Both the position numbers and the translations under genes were made by a program. From NCBI GenBank assembly GCA_027627225.1, contig CM051034.1, positions 7,416,058 through 7,480,057 on the forward strand: a stretch of 64,000 bases of DNA, given 5' to 3'. Shown in pieces: positions 1 to 63,383 of the stretch. Numbering within the stretch: the stretch's first letter is position 1; each line of letters starts with the position of its first letter. The notes under the pieces are model-generated. The model saw only the letters and a program-made list of their open reading frames with translations, had not been told where the DNA came from and did no database searches. The DNA is from Congeria kusceri. Lineage: Eukaryota > Mollusca > Bivalvia > Myida > Dreissenidae.

Positions 1-360
1 ACAAATGCCTTTGCATAATTTTGAAATGCTGTGCAGCAAACATAAGTGTATGTATGCGAGTCGAAGGGCTATGCTTTACACATGCGTCACATTAACAGTT
101 TTATTATTAGTTCTGTAAAGTGTGACTTGGTGCCAGGATATAATTACCCGCATTTGGTTAAATTGTGCATTATAATATTTTGTAAATAATTATATTTGAG
201 AGACATGTTTTAAGTATTAGAAACACTGACTCAATCTTTAAAATAAGTTCGATTGTAAGTATAGCAAACCTTTTTGATTTATATTTATAATTTACATACA
301 TGTAATAATAATATACGGCATATGCTCTATGAATTTTATTCAATTAATAATTTTATATCG

Positions 361-608
361 CAAACAGCCCCATCAAAGTATTTACCTCCCCTGTTTTATT
401 GACGTCAGAACAAGAACCAATTGGAACGTTCGATAATTATGGTTCCCGGTTCGGTATGAAACAGTAACGTCAAAGCGGGTAATAATTCTATAATGAAAGT
501 CGCCATTTTCGCTTTACCACACCCTTGGATTATAAATAAAGAGCTAGTGGGGGTGAATAGGGGCCTTAATTGGACCCTTTTGTAGGTCCATTAACTCCTA
601 GAGACCCA
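361..608 (+). promoter_or_regulatory. Putative promoter and 5' UTR of the GRK gene
   Basis: A perfect CRE palindrome TGACGTCA lies at 400-407, a CCAAT box at 417-421 and a TATA-like TATAAATA at 531-538, about 70 bases before the ATG at 609. If the TATA box is used, transcription would start near 560 and the 5' UTR would be about 50 bases. These are sequence motifs only; an upstream non-coding exon outside the window cannot be excluded. Confidence 0.45.
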
Positions 609-51047
<50,439 letters not shown>

Positions 51048-51675
51048 GTACTCCCCTCATTCATGGTGCAAGTTTACGATTTCATACCAACCCTAGTCAC
51101 CATGTTGTACTGTTGTTGTTACATAGATGTTTGTTGGTTAACGTTTTGTTACTCTGTGCATAGGGTGCTCAAGCAAATAATGTCCATTCTGCATGGGGGA
51201 AATGTTTCAGTATTATCAATGTCAGTATTTTTGCACGTTTTTGTCCAATTCAAACCATAACCAAACCCCCCCAAAATGTTTTCCGTATTTAACGAACCTG
51301 TTTTAATTATTTTCAATATTCTTGACTGTCACAAGTGATCTGTGAACACGTGTAGTATTACATTGGTTTTGTTTGTGGATTCTTAATTTGCAAACCATTG
51401 AAGTAAAAGTGGTGGAGTGTTTCTATGTGTACGTCTGCTGTATGTTACATCAGCTGCTGGTCCCAATAGCTCATGTAATAAACATCATATTACCGTTTAC
51501 ATAAATTGTAGTAGTTATCATGTAGCACACATTTATTATACTAGACAAAAATGCTAACTGCATGGATACTATAGACAAATATGCTTACCTTTATTGTTTG
51601 GCAGCTTTTCATGCCATATGCCAACTATCTTCTATTTCATCACATCTGCTACACCAGGCTATCTCTTGTTTCCTC
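51048..51675. promoter_or_regulatory. Possible 3' UTR with polyadenylation signal
   Basis: Follows the TAG of exon 16a. AATAAA at 51477-51482, in CATGTAATAAACATC, is the first canonical signal downstream. Length and use are inferred. Confidence 0.4.
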
Positions 51676-53195
51676 TTTTTTAGCTCACTTGAGTGCTCAA
51701 AACTTAAAAAATCTTGTCAGAAACCACTGGCTGGATTTGACAATAGTTTTCACAGAAATGTTCCTTGGGTGACCCTCTACCAAATTCCTTCAAGTCATTT
51801 TGATTTGTTAAAAAACATGGCCTCCAGGGGGCGGGGCAGTTTTCCTTATATGGCTATATTGAAAACTAAAAAAATCTTGTCTGAAACCACTGGCTGGATT
51901 TTAAAATAAACAGAAATGTTCCTTTGGTGACCCTCTACCAAATTCCTTGAAATTATTTTGATTTGTTAAAAAAACATGGTGGCCAGGGTGGCGGGCCAGT
52001 TTTCTGTATATAAATATATTGAAAACTTTATAAAAATCTTCTAGTCTGAAACCACTGGTTGGATTTGAAAATAATTTCACAGAAATGCTCCTTGGGTGAC
52101 CCTCTACCAAATTCCTCGAAATCATTTTGATTTGTTAACAAACATGGCTGCCAGGGGCCGGGGCAGTTTCCCTTATATGGCTATATTGAAAACTAAAAAA
52201 ATCTTCTAGTCTGAAACCACTGGCTGGATCCTCTACCAAATTCCTTGAAATTATTTTGATTCGTTAAAAAACATGGTGGCCAGGGTGGCGGGCCAGTTTT
52301 CTGTATATAAATATATTGAAAACTTTATAAAAATCTTCTAGTCTGAAACCACTGGTTGGATTTGAAAATAATTTCACAGAAATGCTCCTTGGGTGACCCT
52401 CTACCAAATTCCTCGAAATCATTTTGATTTGTTAACAAACATGGCTGCCAGGGGCCGGGGCAGTTTCCCTTATATGGCTATATTGAAAACTTCAAAAATC
52501 TTCTAGTCTGAAACCACTGGCTGGATTTCAAAATAATTTCACAGAAATGCTCCTTGGGTGACCCTCTACCAAATTCCTTCAAATCATTTTGATACGTTAA
52601 AAAACATGGCTGCCGGGGGGCGGGGCAGTTTTCCTTATATGGCTATATTGAAAACTTTTAAAATCTTAAAGTCTGAAACCACAGAATGTTCCTTGGGTGA
52701 CCCTCTACCAAAAACTTTGAAATCATTTTGATTTGTTAAAAAACATGGCCGCCAGGGGGCGGGGCAGTTTCCCTTATTTGGCTATATTGAAAACTTTAAA
52801 AATCTTCTTGTTTGAAACCACTGGCTGGATTTCAAAATAATTTCACATAAATGTTCCTTGGGTGACCCTCTATCAAATTCCTTGAAATCATGTTGATTTG
52901 TTAAAAAAACATGGCCACCAGGGGGCGGGGCAGTTTTCCATATATGGATATATTTAAAACTTAAAAAATCTTTTTGTCTGAAACCACTGGCTAAATTTCA
53001 AAATAATTTCACATACATGTTCCTTGGGTGACCGTCTACCAAATTCCTGGAAATCATTTTGATTCGTTAATAATAATGGCCGCCGGGGGGCGGGACAGTT
53101 TTTTTTATATGGCTCTATTGAAATCTTAAACAATCTTTTTGTTAAAAGCCAAAAGCCAGGTGAGCGACCTAGGGCCATCTTGGCCCTCTTGTTAT
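51676..53195. mobile_element. AGCTCACTTGAGTGCTCA interspersed element, copy 3, internally expanded
   Basis: Starts TTTTTTAGCTCACTTGAG and ends GCCAGGTGAGCGACCTAGGG then CCCTCTTGTTAT. The interior is eight or nine repeats of about 150 bp with TCTGAAACCACTGGCTGGAT, CCTTGGGTGACCCTCTACCA and AAACATGGCCGCCAGGGGGC. One two-unit block is nearly identical (about 51935-52190 and 52240-52500), a recent duplication. Confidence 0.7.
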
Positions 53196-53224
53196 CTGTT
53201 GCTCTCTTTCTTTTATACTACTGC

Positions 53225-56200
53225 TCCATGAATATTCACTCCTTTCTATATACTGCTTTAATATTCACTCCTTACTGCATGCTCCTTTAATATTCTCTCC
53301 TTACTGCATGCGCCTTGAATATTCTCTCCTTACTGCATGCTTCTAAACTATTTACTCCTTATCATCGTCTTCTAGATAATTCTCTCCTTGCTACATGTTC
53401 CTAGAATATTCACTTCTTACTACATGCTCCTAGACTATTGACTGCTTACTACATGCTCCTAGACTCTTCTCTCTTTACTACATGCTCCTAGACTATTCTC
53501 TCCTTACTTCAAGCTTCTAGACTATTCTCTCCTTACTACATGCTCGTAGACTATTCTCTCCTTACTTCATGCTTCTAGACTATTCTCTCCTTACTACATG
53601 CTCCTAGACTATTCTCTCCTTACTACATGCTCCTAGACTATTCTCTGCTTACTTCATGCTTCTATACTATTCTCTCCTTACTACATGCTCCTAGACTATT
53701 CTCTCCTTACTTCATTCTCCTAGACTATTGACTGCTTACTACATTCTCCTAGACTATTCTCTCCTTACTTCATGCTTTTAGACTATTCTCTCCTTACTGC
53801 ATGCTCCTATACTATTATCTCCTTACTTCATTCTCCTAGACTATTCACTGCTTACTCCATACTTCTAGATTATTCACTCCTTACTACATGCTCCTGAACT
53901 ATTTACTCCTTATTGCATGCTCTTAGAATGTTTGCTCTTTACTACATGCTCCTAAACTATTCACTCCTTACTACATACTCCTAAACTATTCACTCCTTTC
54001 TACTTGTTCGTAGACTATTTACTCCTTACTACATGCCCCTAGACTATTCTCTCCGTTCATGTTTCTAGACTATTCTCTCTTTACTACATGTTCCTAGACT
54101 ATTCTCTCCTTTCTTCATGCTCCATGACTATTCGCTCCTTACTACATGCGCCTATGCTAGTCACTCCTTACTACATGTTTCTAGATTATTCTCTCCTTAC
54201 TACATGTTCCTAGACTTTTCAGTCCTTACTACACGTTCCTAAACTGTTCACTCCTTATTACATGCTTCTAAACTATTCACTTCTTATTCCGTGCTCCTAG
54301 ACTAATCTCTCCTTACTACATGCGCCTATGCTAGTCACTCCTTACTACATGTTTCTAGATTATTCTCCTTACTACATGTTCCTAGACTTTTCACTCCTTA
54401 CTACACGTTCCTAAACTGTTCACTCCTTATTACATGCTTCTAAACTATTCACTTCTTATTCCATGCTCCTAGACTAATCTCTCCTTACTACATGTTCCTA
54501 GACTATTCACTCCTAAATACATTCTCCTAGACTATTCTCTTCTGACTACAGGCTCCTAACCTATTCACTCGTTACTAAATACTCCTAAACTGTTAACTCC
54601 TTACTACATTCTCCTAGACTTTTCTCTTCTGACTACATGCTCCTAACCTATTCACTCATTACTACATACTCCTGAACTATTTACTCCTTATTCCATGTTC
54701 CCAGTCCATTCTCTCCTTACTACATGCTCCTGCATTATTCACTGCTTACTAAATGCTCCTTGAATATTCACTCCTTACTACATGCTCCTAAACTATTCAC
54801 TCCTGACGACATGCTCATAGACAATTCACTCCTTGCTACATGTTAAGATTATTCACTACTTACTACATGCTCCTACACTGTTCCCTTCTTACTTCATGGT
54901 TCTAGACTATTCTCTCCTTAATTCATTCTCCTATATTGTTCTCTCCTTACTTCATGCATCTAGACTATTCTCTCCTTACTACATGCTCCTTGACTATTCT
55001 CTCCATACTTCATGCTCCTTGACTATTCTCCTTACTTCATGCTCCTAGACTATTCTTGCCGTACTACCTGCTCCTTGACTATTCTCTCCTTCCTTCATTC
55101 TCCTAGGCAGTTCTCTCCTACCTTCATGCTGCTATACTATTCTCCTTACTTCATGCTCCTATACTATTATCTCCTTACTTCATGCTCCTTAACTATTGTC
55201 TCCTTACTTTATTATTCTAGACTATTCTCTGCTTACTTCATTCTCTTATACTATTCTCTAGTTACTTCATTCTAGTAGACTATTATCTCCTTGCTTCATG
55301 CTTCTAGACTATTCTCTCCTTACTACATGCTCCTAGACTATTCACTGCTTACTACATGCTCCTAGACTATTCTCTCCTTACTACATGCTCCTAGACTATT
55401 CTCTCCTTATTTCATGCTTCTAGACTATTCTCTCTTTATTACATGCTCCTAGACTATTCTCTGCTTACTTCATTCTCCTAGACTATTCACTGCTTACTTC
55501 ATGCTCCTTGACTATTCTCTCCTTTCTTCATTCTTGTAGACTATTCTCTCCTTACTACATGCCCCTAGACTATTCTCTCCTTACTTTATGAATCTATACT
55601 ATTATCTCCTTACTTCATGCTCCTTGACTATTCTCTCCTTACTTCATTCTCCTAGACTTTTATCTCCTTACTACATGCCCATAGACTATTCTCTCCTTAC
55701 TTCATGCTTTCAGACTATTCTCTCCTTACTACACACTCCTTGACTATTCTCTCCTTACTTCATGCTTCTATACTATTCTCTCCTTACTTCATTTTCCTAG
55801 ACTATTCTCTCCATACTTCATGCTACTAGACTATTCTCTCCATACTTCATGCTACTAGACTATTCTCTCCTTACTTCATGCTTCTAGACTATTCTCTCCT
55901 TACTTCATGTTCCTAGACTATTCTGTCCTTCCTACATGCTCCTTGAATATTACATGCTACTAGACTATTCTCTCCTTACTTCATGCTCCTAGACTATTCT
56001 CTCCTTACTTCATGCTACTAGACTATTCTCTCCTTACTTCATGCTTCTAGACTATTCTCTCCATACTTCATGCTACTAGACTATTCTCTCCTTACTTCAT
56101 GCTTCTAGACTATTCTCTCCTTACTACACACTCCTTGACTATTCTCTCCTTACTTCATGCTTCTATACTATTCTCTCCTTACTTCATTTTCCTAGACTAT

Positions 56201-56610
56201 TCTCTCCATACTTCATGCTACTAGACTATTCTCTCCATACTTCATGCTACTAGACTATTCTCTCCTTACTTCATGCTCCTAGACTATTCTCTCCATACTT
56301 CATGCTACTAGACTATTCTCTCCTTACTTCATGCTTCTAGACTATTCTCTCCTTACTTCATGTTCCTAGACTATTCTGTCCTTCCTACATGCTCCTTGAA
56401 TATTACATGCTACTAGACTATTCTCTCCTTACTTCATGCTACTAGACTATTCTGTCCTTCCTACATGCTCCTTGAATATTACATGCTACTAGACTATTCT
56501 CTCCTTACTTCATGCTACTAGACTATTCTCTCCTTACTTCATGCTCCTTGAATATTACATGCTACTAGACTATTCTCTCCTTACTTCATGCTCCTAGAAT
56601 GTTTACTCCT
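53225..56610. repeat. 29-bp satellite-like tandem array, 3.4 kb, over 100 copies
   Basis: The unit is about ACTATTCTCTCCTTACTACA then TGCTCCTAG, with CTTCATGCTTCTAG variants. The left 1.5 kb is more diverged. The right part holds near-identical blocks of several units (for example around 55735-55930 and 56125-56400), indicating higher-order duplication. Confidence 0.95.
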
Positions 56611-57552
56611 TACATGTGCTCCTCTGATTTTACTATTTAAACACATGTGTTGTTCATGTAGTTACTCCCTGTGACTGTATAATGCATGTATATATAGTAA
56701 TGTCTACGACCAATTAGAGAAATATAGTTTTTATGACCTTCGTAAAAATCAATGTTCAAAAGTTATCAGTCGTCTTTTAACCAAAATTATGGAGAAGCTT
56801 ATCCATACAGTAGACACAAAACTGGGAAATAATGTTGCCCACGTCAAGAAAATTTATTTATATATCGTATTGCAAAAATACTGAGACACATAAATATATA
56901 TATAGGTTAGTTACTAAATTGTAAATACTGCTTTCGTTGGTGATTAAGCAAATATAATATTGCAGGACAATTGTTTTTCTATACTTTTTGTTCCAAGAAT
57001 ACATTGTTTGACTGATTTTAAAAATTGCTATAGTTTTAACTCCCCGGGCAAGAACTGATTCTTAACAAATTCTTATTATAAATACATTCTGAATGAATTG
57101 CTATTCAAATACTTCTACCTATCTCTGTATATACTTAAGTAGTCACTAGTGGATATTTTGGTTGGTTTAACTGTTACGGTGAGCTTTGGAGATCAGCACT
57201 TTTGTGTCTGCATTTTAACAAGCACTGCATGGGTTTTCAAATAAATACACTCTTAAATGAAATCTTTGTCATGTTGAGGAAATATGTAGAGGTCAAGGTT
57301 ATAATGACCTTGTCCCAAGGTCAAGGTCAGGCAGATGTCAAGGTCAGGGGATGAAGCAATGAGTTTGCAAAGAGTTTTATGGGCTACGCAAATAAATCAT
57401 GATTAATTGATGTACAGTCTTTTGTTTCTTGTGTATGCTTAGTTATTCGTTCTAATAAAGAACAGGTGTTTCTACTAACTTCTTTGTGTGTGATTACTTT
57501 TAAGATTTTTAGTTCAGCTGAAGTGTATGAGAACTTCTTTGTGTATTTTCAG
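56611..57552. other. Intron between array and alternative last exon, nothing recognised
   Basis: AT-rich. TCAAGGTCAGG words near 57290-57350 may be a small repeat fragment. AACTTCTTTGTGT occurs at 57478 and again just before the 57553 acceptor. Confidence 0.45.
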
Positions 57553-57573
57553 CCAAGAGATGCTCAGTCCTGA
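57553..57573 (+). CDS. GRK5: GRK exon 16b, alternative last exon (short C-terminus)
   Basis: After acceptor TTTGTGTATTTTCAG, phase-0 joining to exon 15 adds PRDAQS and TGA, giving about 564 residues without the cysteine cluster. AATAAA occurs at 57943-57948. No family conservation supports these six residues. In a different phase the same exon has a longer frame, which exon 15 cannot supply. Confidence 0.3.
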   Translation, partial: PRDAQS

Positions 57574-58284
57574 TCCTGAAATCTACTCCAGCTCATGCGA
57601 AATACAGGAGCTGAAAAATTGCTGGCTCATGCATGCACTGTATTGTGAACTATTCAAAGGGGAGTCATCCTTGTGTCACTGAACAACAGTTACCTTCCTT
57701 GATACCAAAGGGGAATAACTTTTCCTTCTGCCTATGATAGTTTCCCTTGAAAATTAAAATTTCTTAAAATGAAAGTGTTTAAGTGTGTTAAGTTTTACTC
57801 ATGCGAAATGACATATGAGTTTAAAGCTAGAAGTGCAGAATTGTGTACATTGCCATATTAGTTAGACTTGTTTGTTAATATATGCATTTAGGTCTGGATA
57901 GCTACTGAACATCTTTACAACTTGTGTCACTAACAGAACGGAAATAAACAGGTGGTTTTAAAACTGTCAAGTCTGCATTATGGAAGATGAAAGGAAACTG
58001 TTTGTTACTTAAGTCAGTGACGTGCAGATGTATGTGTATGAGAACTTTCCCCACCCCACTAGACCTACCCTGGGGGCCTCTGCCAGCACCCCCAGGGGAG
58101 TGGGGTATTGGGGACTCGGCAGCAGTTGTGTTGTCAATCTTTCTGTTAATTTCAACATTGTGTTCCATTAGTTAGAGTGCGTTGGAGTAAATCAAATCGT
58201 TACCATGACAAATGGCATGTAGTTTTGGTGCGCGAACGAACGTCGCGCCTGTGTTTGTATAACCCTAAGATCATTGACTCAAAT
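57574..58284. other. Possible 3' UTR of the alternative end, otherwise nothing recognised
   Basis: Contains AATAAA at 57943. A GC-richer patch at 58050-58105 has no coding support. Confidence 0.35.
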
Positions 58285-58350
58285 ACGGTCAAGATATACG
58301 GTCAAATACGGTCAAGATATACGGTAAAATACGGTCAAGATATACGGTCT
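58285..58350. repeat. Short tandem repeat, ATACGGTCAAGATATACGGTC type
   Basis: ACGGTCAAGATATACGGT is repeated about three to four times with single-base changes. No feature is seen in 58351-59095. Confidence 0.75.
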
Positions 58351-59097
58351 TGTATTTGGAACATGTTTGTTCAACGATTGTTGTCAAGTCACCAGTGAAT
58401 GGTTTGTGTTCCGGGAAGTGTTTAACTTGATTTTGTCAGCTGTCGTGTGGATGTGTATGATAGGGAGTATATGCTTGTATTTGTTGTTCATATTTTATTA
58501 ATGCAAGCGTAGTGATATTAGTTTAATGTCATAAGTAAATATAACGTTTTGAAAAATAATGTTTTGTTGTTAAATTGAGAATTTGTTTGCTTTTGAAATG
58601 AGTAATGACGGTCAATTTTGTTGTTAAAAACCCATTACTTGAAATTATGAAGGTGAATCGACAAGTATGGCAACATCCTTTCCCAGGGGTGGAAATTATA
58701 TAGCATTTTTTTGATTCAATTATTGATTTCAAGTTATTGAAAGCTGCATTATGACTTTGATTTTCTTCTTATAATAATAATTATTTGTTTTATTTATTGT
58801 TATGATTAGCTCAACGTAGCACAAAGTACTTGATGAGTATTTGGTATACTGTATCTGTCATGCGTCATCTGTTGTCAGTCTGACATACAGTGTGTAAGCC
58901 ACATTAATATCTGAAATATGGTATGTTATGTAGTTCACTGTTCATGAAATAATCATGTTACAGTTTTCATGTATTTCTGCAACAAATCAGTAGCGGTTTT
59001 AGATGTGTTTTTTATAATTTGATAAAATCATAACGTATATAAGATTGTAGATAAACATGAATTGTCCACCCCCACTACAGATGTCATTTTACTGTAC

Positions 59098-59725
59098 AGG
59101 GCTGGTATTCACAAAGCTTCTGAGGGAAATCTTAACTTAAGATGTACTTAAGTGAAAATTTCAGATCACATTGTTTTGCTGTATAAATGTAATGATTTCT
59201 GATCACAAAAGGGTCAAATATGAAACATCCGTGTAAAATGTACTAGTTTATAACAATTTAATGCAAAAAGACATCGGCTCGTATTCACCAACCTATTTTT
59301 AGACTTAAGACTCAGAATAAAGAATATTTTTTAAACTGTACTAAGACCGCTTTAATGTTGAATCTATCTTGGTATTCGTCATCTCTAAATACATCATTCT
59401 TTATTTAGAACGCTTCGTTATTGACATAATCAACATTCGTACCCTGTATATTTGAAAACGCTGAAGTAGTTTTCTTGAGTCTAAGTCCGTTGTTAATTCG
59501 TAATTCTAAGAATGGGTTGGTGAATACTGTCCCGATGTCTTTTGGCATTAAATTGTTTTAAACTAGTAAATATTACTCGGATGTTTCATATTTTACCCTT
59601 TTGTGGTCAGAAATCATTACATTTATTGAACAAACCGCCGCAGACTTGGGCAATGTTATGATTTTAAGAAATTTACGGAAGTTTTCCCTAAGGAGCTTTG
59701 TGGATTCAGTCCCAGCACTGGAGAG
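59098..59725. mobile_element. Foldback element containing a second foldback element
   Basis: The outer left arm (from GGGCTGGTATTCACAAAGCT through TTTAATGCAAAAAGACATCG, to 59277) is the inverse of the outer right arm (CGATGTCTTTTGGCATTAAA at 59532 through GGAGCTTTGTGGATTCAGTC). Between them, 59279-59522 is another palindromic element with ends CGTATTCACCAACC and GGTTGGTGAATACTG. Both could form long hairpins. Confidence 0.7.
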
Positions 59726-59792
59726 CTAGTGTTGTCCGGTACTGACCAGCATGTTCTGGAGAGCTAGTGTTGTCCGGTACTCACCAGCATTT
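59719..59792. repeat. 37-bp tandem duplication
   Basis: TGGAGAGCTAGTGTTGTCCG then GTACTSACCAGCATG occurs twice in tandem. Confidence 0.8.
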
Positions 59793-61210
59793 TGCCTACC
59801 TATGCTCCCCTTACGAGCTATATTGTCTTGCCTCATTTTCAAGCTTCCAAGTAGAGTTATTTTCTCTTTTGATACAATGTCTATACATGTAGCTATTAAA
59901 ATTAGTCGGGTTTATTTTAAAGCGGGGGCTGATGTTCATAAAGTTTTCTAGCTTCAAATCTTTAAAAGATACTTTAAAAATGTAGATTTCAGTTTGTTTG
60001 AAATTAAAATAAAGCATTTATGACTGTATTGTAAAGAAACAGTAATCAAAAGAAATGGAAATAAATAGCACTGGTCCAGGGGCTTGTGGCTATTGAGTAT
60101 CCTTTGGTCCAGCTTATGGAATTTAGGGAATTTAGAAAATGTCTCGTCAATTGACCAGTTGCGACTGGTCAATCAAGGATTGAGTTGACCAATTATGGGT
60201 TTATATTTCAGTGGTAAATAGTAGCACATAGTTGCATAATCGAATCAGTTTACATCAAATCCTTGGACAAACAACCTTAGACAAACAGAAAGGTGGAGCG
60301 ATCTATGATTTTGCAACTGGTCAATAACATATTGCTTCAAACATTTAACCATAATTTCTTTGACTGATTTAAGCCTATTTTTAAAGAAAAAATATATACA
60401 TAAACAATGGTCTTCATTTTTCTTTTAGCTTCATCTTCAGTTAAGGTATGACTATAAAGCTTTATGAAAACTGGCCCCTGACATATGTCAAGAATTGTGC
60501 TTCAGCCATTAACTGTCATGTTTTATCAATGGATTTGAAACAATTTGTAGTTGGAAATCAGATTGCAGGGATGTAAACCACCTCTAGTGATACATTGAAA
60601 ACAATCATGTGTAAAATACTTCGCTTGTAAATCCATGTCATTGTCGTCATCCCATGTTTTTATATCAGTACCCATTTCATTCCTCGAATCCTGAAGAGCA
60701 CTTTCTGTTGCTGTCACCTGCTTGCTAGTAGTGTTAGTACAAGCTTTGTATTGGTGTTTGTATCTGTGTGGTTCTAGCATTATTTCCATAATTGTTTAGC
60801 ATAAACATCTACACTAGAGAAAAACACTCCTAACAATGAACTCTAATCCTATATTTTTGACTCACAGAATCCAGTATGGGCCAATGAATTTTTAATGAAC
60901 TTTCACTATAAATACATAGTGGATATATTTAAATACTGCATATTGAACATTTATTTTTTCGTTCTTGCAGTAACAGTAGTAAAACACCTTAAAAACAGTA
61001 TTTCAGTTTTACACCTAACTTATGCTCAAAACTTGCATGTAAAACATAACCAAGTTTCATAGTGATGTTACTTGTATATCTGCAGACAACTGTTTCCTAA
61101 TATTTGGTTATATTTTTATTATTTTTTTCGGGTCAATGTATGTAACTCCCACAGATGAAATTTCGCTTTATATATATACTGTATATTTCTTTTTGGAATC
61201 GATATAGAGG
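59793..61210. other. Downstream flank, nothing recognised
   Basis: AT-rich. Open frames on both strands are under 90 codons with no recognisable domain. Confidence 0.5.
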
Positions 61211-61213
61211 ATA

Positions 61214-61372
61214 TTTGTTTGTTTTTGGTGTGATAACGCGTGATATCATCAACGGAAAGGGAGACAATTAATATTTCAACGAGCGCTTGCGCGATTAAAA
61301 ATATGTAAATTGTCTCCCTTTTCGGTGATGATATAACACGTTATCATACCGAAAACAAACACATTTTCTTTT
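61214..61372. mobile_element. Compact hairpin element
   Basis: Arms of about 55-60 bases: TTTGTTTGTTTTTGGTGTGA, TAACGCGTGATATCATCAAC and AAAGGGAGACAATT pair with AATTGTCTCCCTTTTCGGTG, ATGATATAACACGTTATCAT and ACCGAAAACAAACA. The spacer is about 45 bases and contains GAGCGCTTGCGCG. Likely a MITE. Confidence 0.65.
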
Positions 61373-62380
61373 CATTTAATGCTTTATTAACCTTTGTTTT
61401 GCATTTTATTATAAAATATCACGGGAATCATAACGTCATGACGTCAAAATAATGACGTCATTTCACAGTTTTGAGCCCGGCATCGATGACAGGCGATATT
61501 AAATCGGGACCCCAAAAAGTACTCCCTCACTGTGAGTGATATAGGGATATTTATCTCACAGATTTTTTCCTATATTTCAGTACTTAGCATTAAATAAAAC
61601 TAAATATTTGAAAATTGTCAATTAGCCATTCTGTGAACAGGTGTCTCTAAGATTGTAATAGCAGAATCTTCCAAATCACATGATTTTGAAAGCAAAAAAG
61701 TTCCTGTACGTGAAAAACAACTCTTACCTGCTTTTACTCTTTTAAAAAATCTCTGATAAGCTCGTCTTGAAGAATCCTGAAGTTCTCGGGCTGTTGTACG
61801 GCACATAATTGTTTCTGATAAACGTTCATTGTAAACATGTGTTCATGACTTTCATTGAATGTTGATAGTATTTTACATCCATCCTACAAACAATCCGTAA
61901 AAATATAACTCTGCATTCATATTGTACTTTGTATTAAATGTTTGCTAATATTTCTAGCGCAAGTTAAACTGTTGCATCAATCATTCATTATTATTTCAAT
62001 TTACATACAATAATGAGAAGTATTATGTGTTACTGATTGTACAAATCAGTTTAATGTTAAGAAAATACCGTGCACTATTTAAACAGTTTTCTCATTGCAG
62101 TTATGGAAATAAATAGAGTGCCATATTGATTAATCCTTAATATATTAAGGCCATTTGTTTCCAGATGAAAAATTGTACTATGTTTTAGTGTATGTTCATT
62201 TTACTTTTCATTTATGAAATTTTTTTATCAAAGAAGTTCATTAAGTCATAATAGCGATGTTTTAACAAGGGTAGGATGGGAAAACAAATGTCATTAACAT
62301 GCAACTTAATTTCCTAAATGTTTGTACTTAAATCAATGTTATTCTCCATGTCTTTTATGTGTTAATCAAATTAGTAGTTT
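61373..62380. other. Downstream flank, nothing recognised
   Basis: Contains CATGACGTCA and ATGACGTCA words at 61436-61460 (CRE-like), without a gene beside them. Otherwise unassigned. Confidence 0.4.
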
Positions 62381-62382
62381 TT

Positions 62383-63184
62383 TTTAGCTCACCTGAGCAC
62401 AAAGTGCTAGGGTGAGCATTTGTGGTCAGTGGTTGTCCGTCATCAACAATTTACTTAAAAACTTTGTTCTCCTTTGAAACCAACTTGGTATGAATACTCC
62501 ATGGGTGGTCCTTTATAAAAGTTAGTCAAGTTATTTTGATTTATTAATAAACATGGTCCTCAGGGGGTGGGGCAGTTTTTGTGTCGCCTGAAAAATAACT
62601 TAAGATGTTTTTGTGCTACTATTATGAAACTTTATGGAAGTGTTAGTAGGCATAAAAAGAAGGTTAAGTTCGATTTTCTATATAGTTGCTCATATCGTAC
62701 TAGAGTTATGCCCTTTTTTGTTTTTAAATCGTTCAAATAAGGTTTGTGCAGACTGTTACTTAAAAAGTTATTGTTCAGTCTTTATGAAACTTTATGGAAG
62801 TGTTGATAGGCATTAAGGGAGGTTAAGTTCGGTTGTTGGCATAATTGCTCATCATACTTGAGTTATGCCCTGTCAGTCGACACATCCGACTCGCGGAGGT
62901 CTAGTTCTTCATATGGCTGTATTGAAAACTTAAAAAAAATCTTCCAAGAACTCACTGGTTGAATTTCAAAATTATTTCACAGAAATGTTCCTTGGGTGAC
63001 CTACTGCCAAATTCCTTCAAATTACTTTAATTTGTAAAAAGTCATGGCTGTTAGTGCTCCATCTTTGTCATCTGTTGTCAACATTTTACTTCAAACATCT
63101 CTGAACACACTTTAACATTTTTACAAGCTATTAATCTTCCTTCAACTCAGGTGAGCGACCCAGGAACATTGTGGTCCTATTGTA
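62383..63184. mobile_element. AGCTCACCTGAGCACAAAGTG interspersed element, copy 4
   Basis: Starts TTTTTTTAGCTCACCTGAGC and ends CTCAGGTGAGCGACCCAGG then GTGGTCCTATTGTA. The interior has degenerate repeats with TGAAACTTTATGGAAGTGTT and TTCCTTGGGTGACC shared with copy 3. Confidence 0.65.
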
Positions 63185-63383
63185 TGTTACAAGTGCTATG
63201 TCGCTAATTCCCTCTAGTCTATTTTTACTTAATGCCATTGTGAATTTTTGTTGTGCTTTAGTCTATTTGTTCGATAATTGTGTTCGGAAGTGTGGGGTTG
63301 TGCGTTTGCCTTGGCCCTTTGGAAAACATGATAGCATAAAATGGATACTATGAAATCTTGATTCCTTTGATAAACACACTTAT

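Noticed and set aside
57541..57682. Longer coding frame SQEMLSPDPEIYSS and on at the alternative last exon
   Set aside because: This frame would need a phase that exon 15 (phase 0 end) cannot give. In the correct phase a stop follows after six codons.
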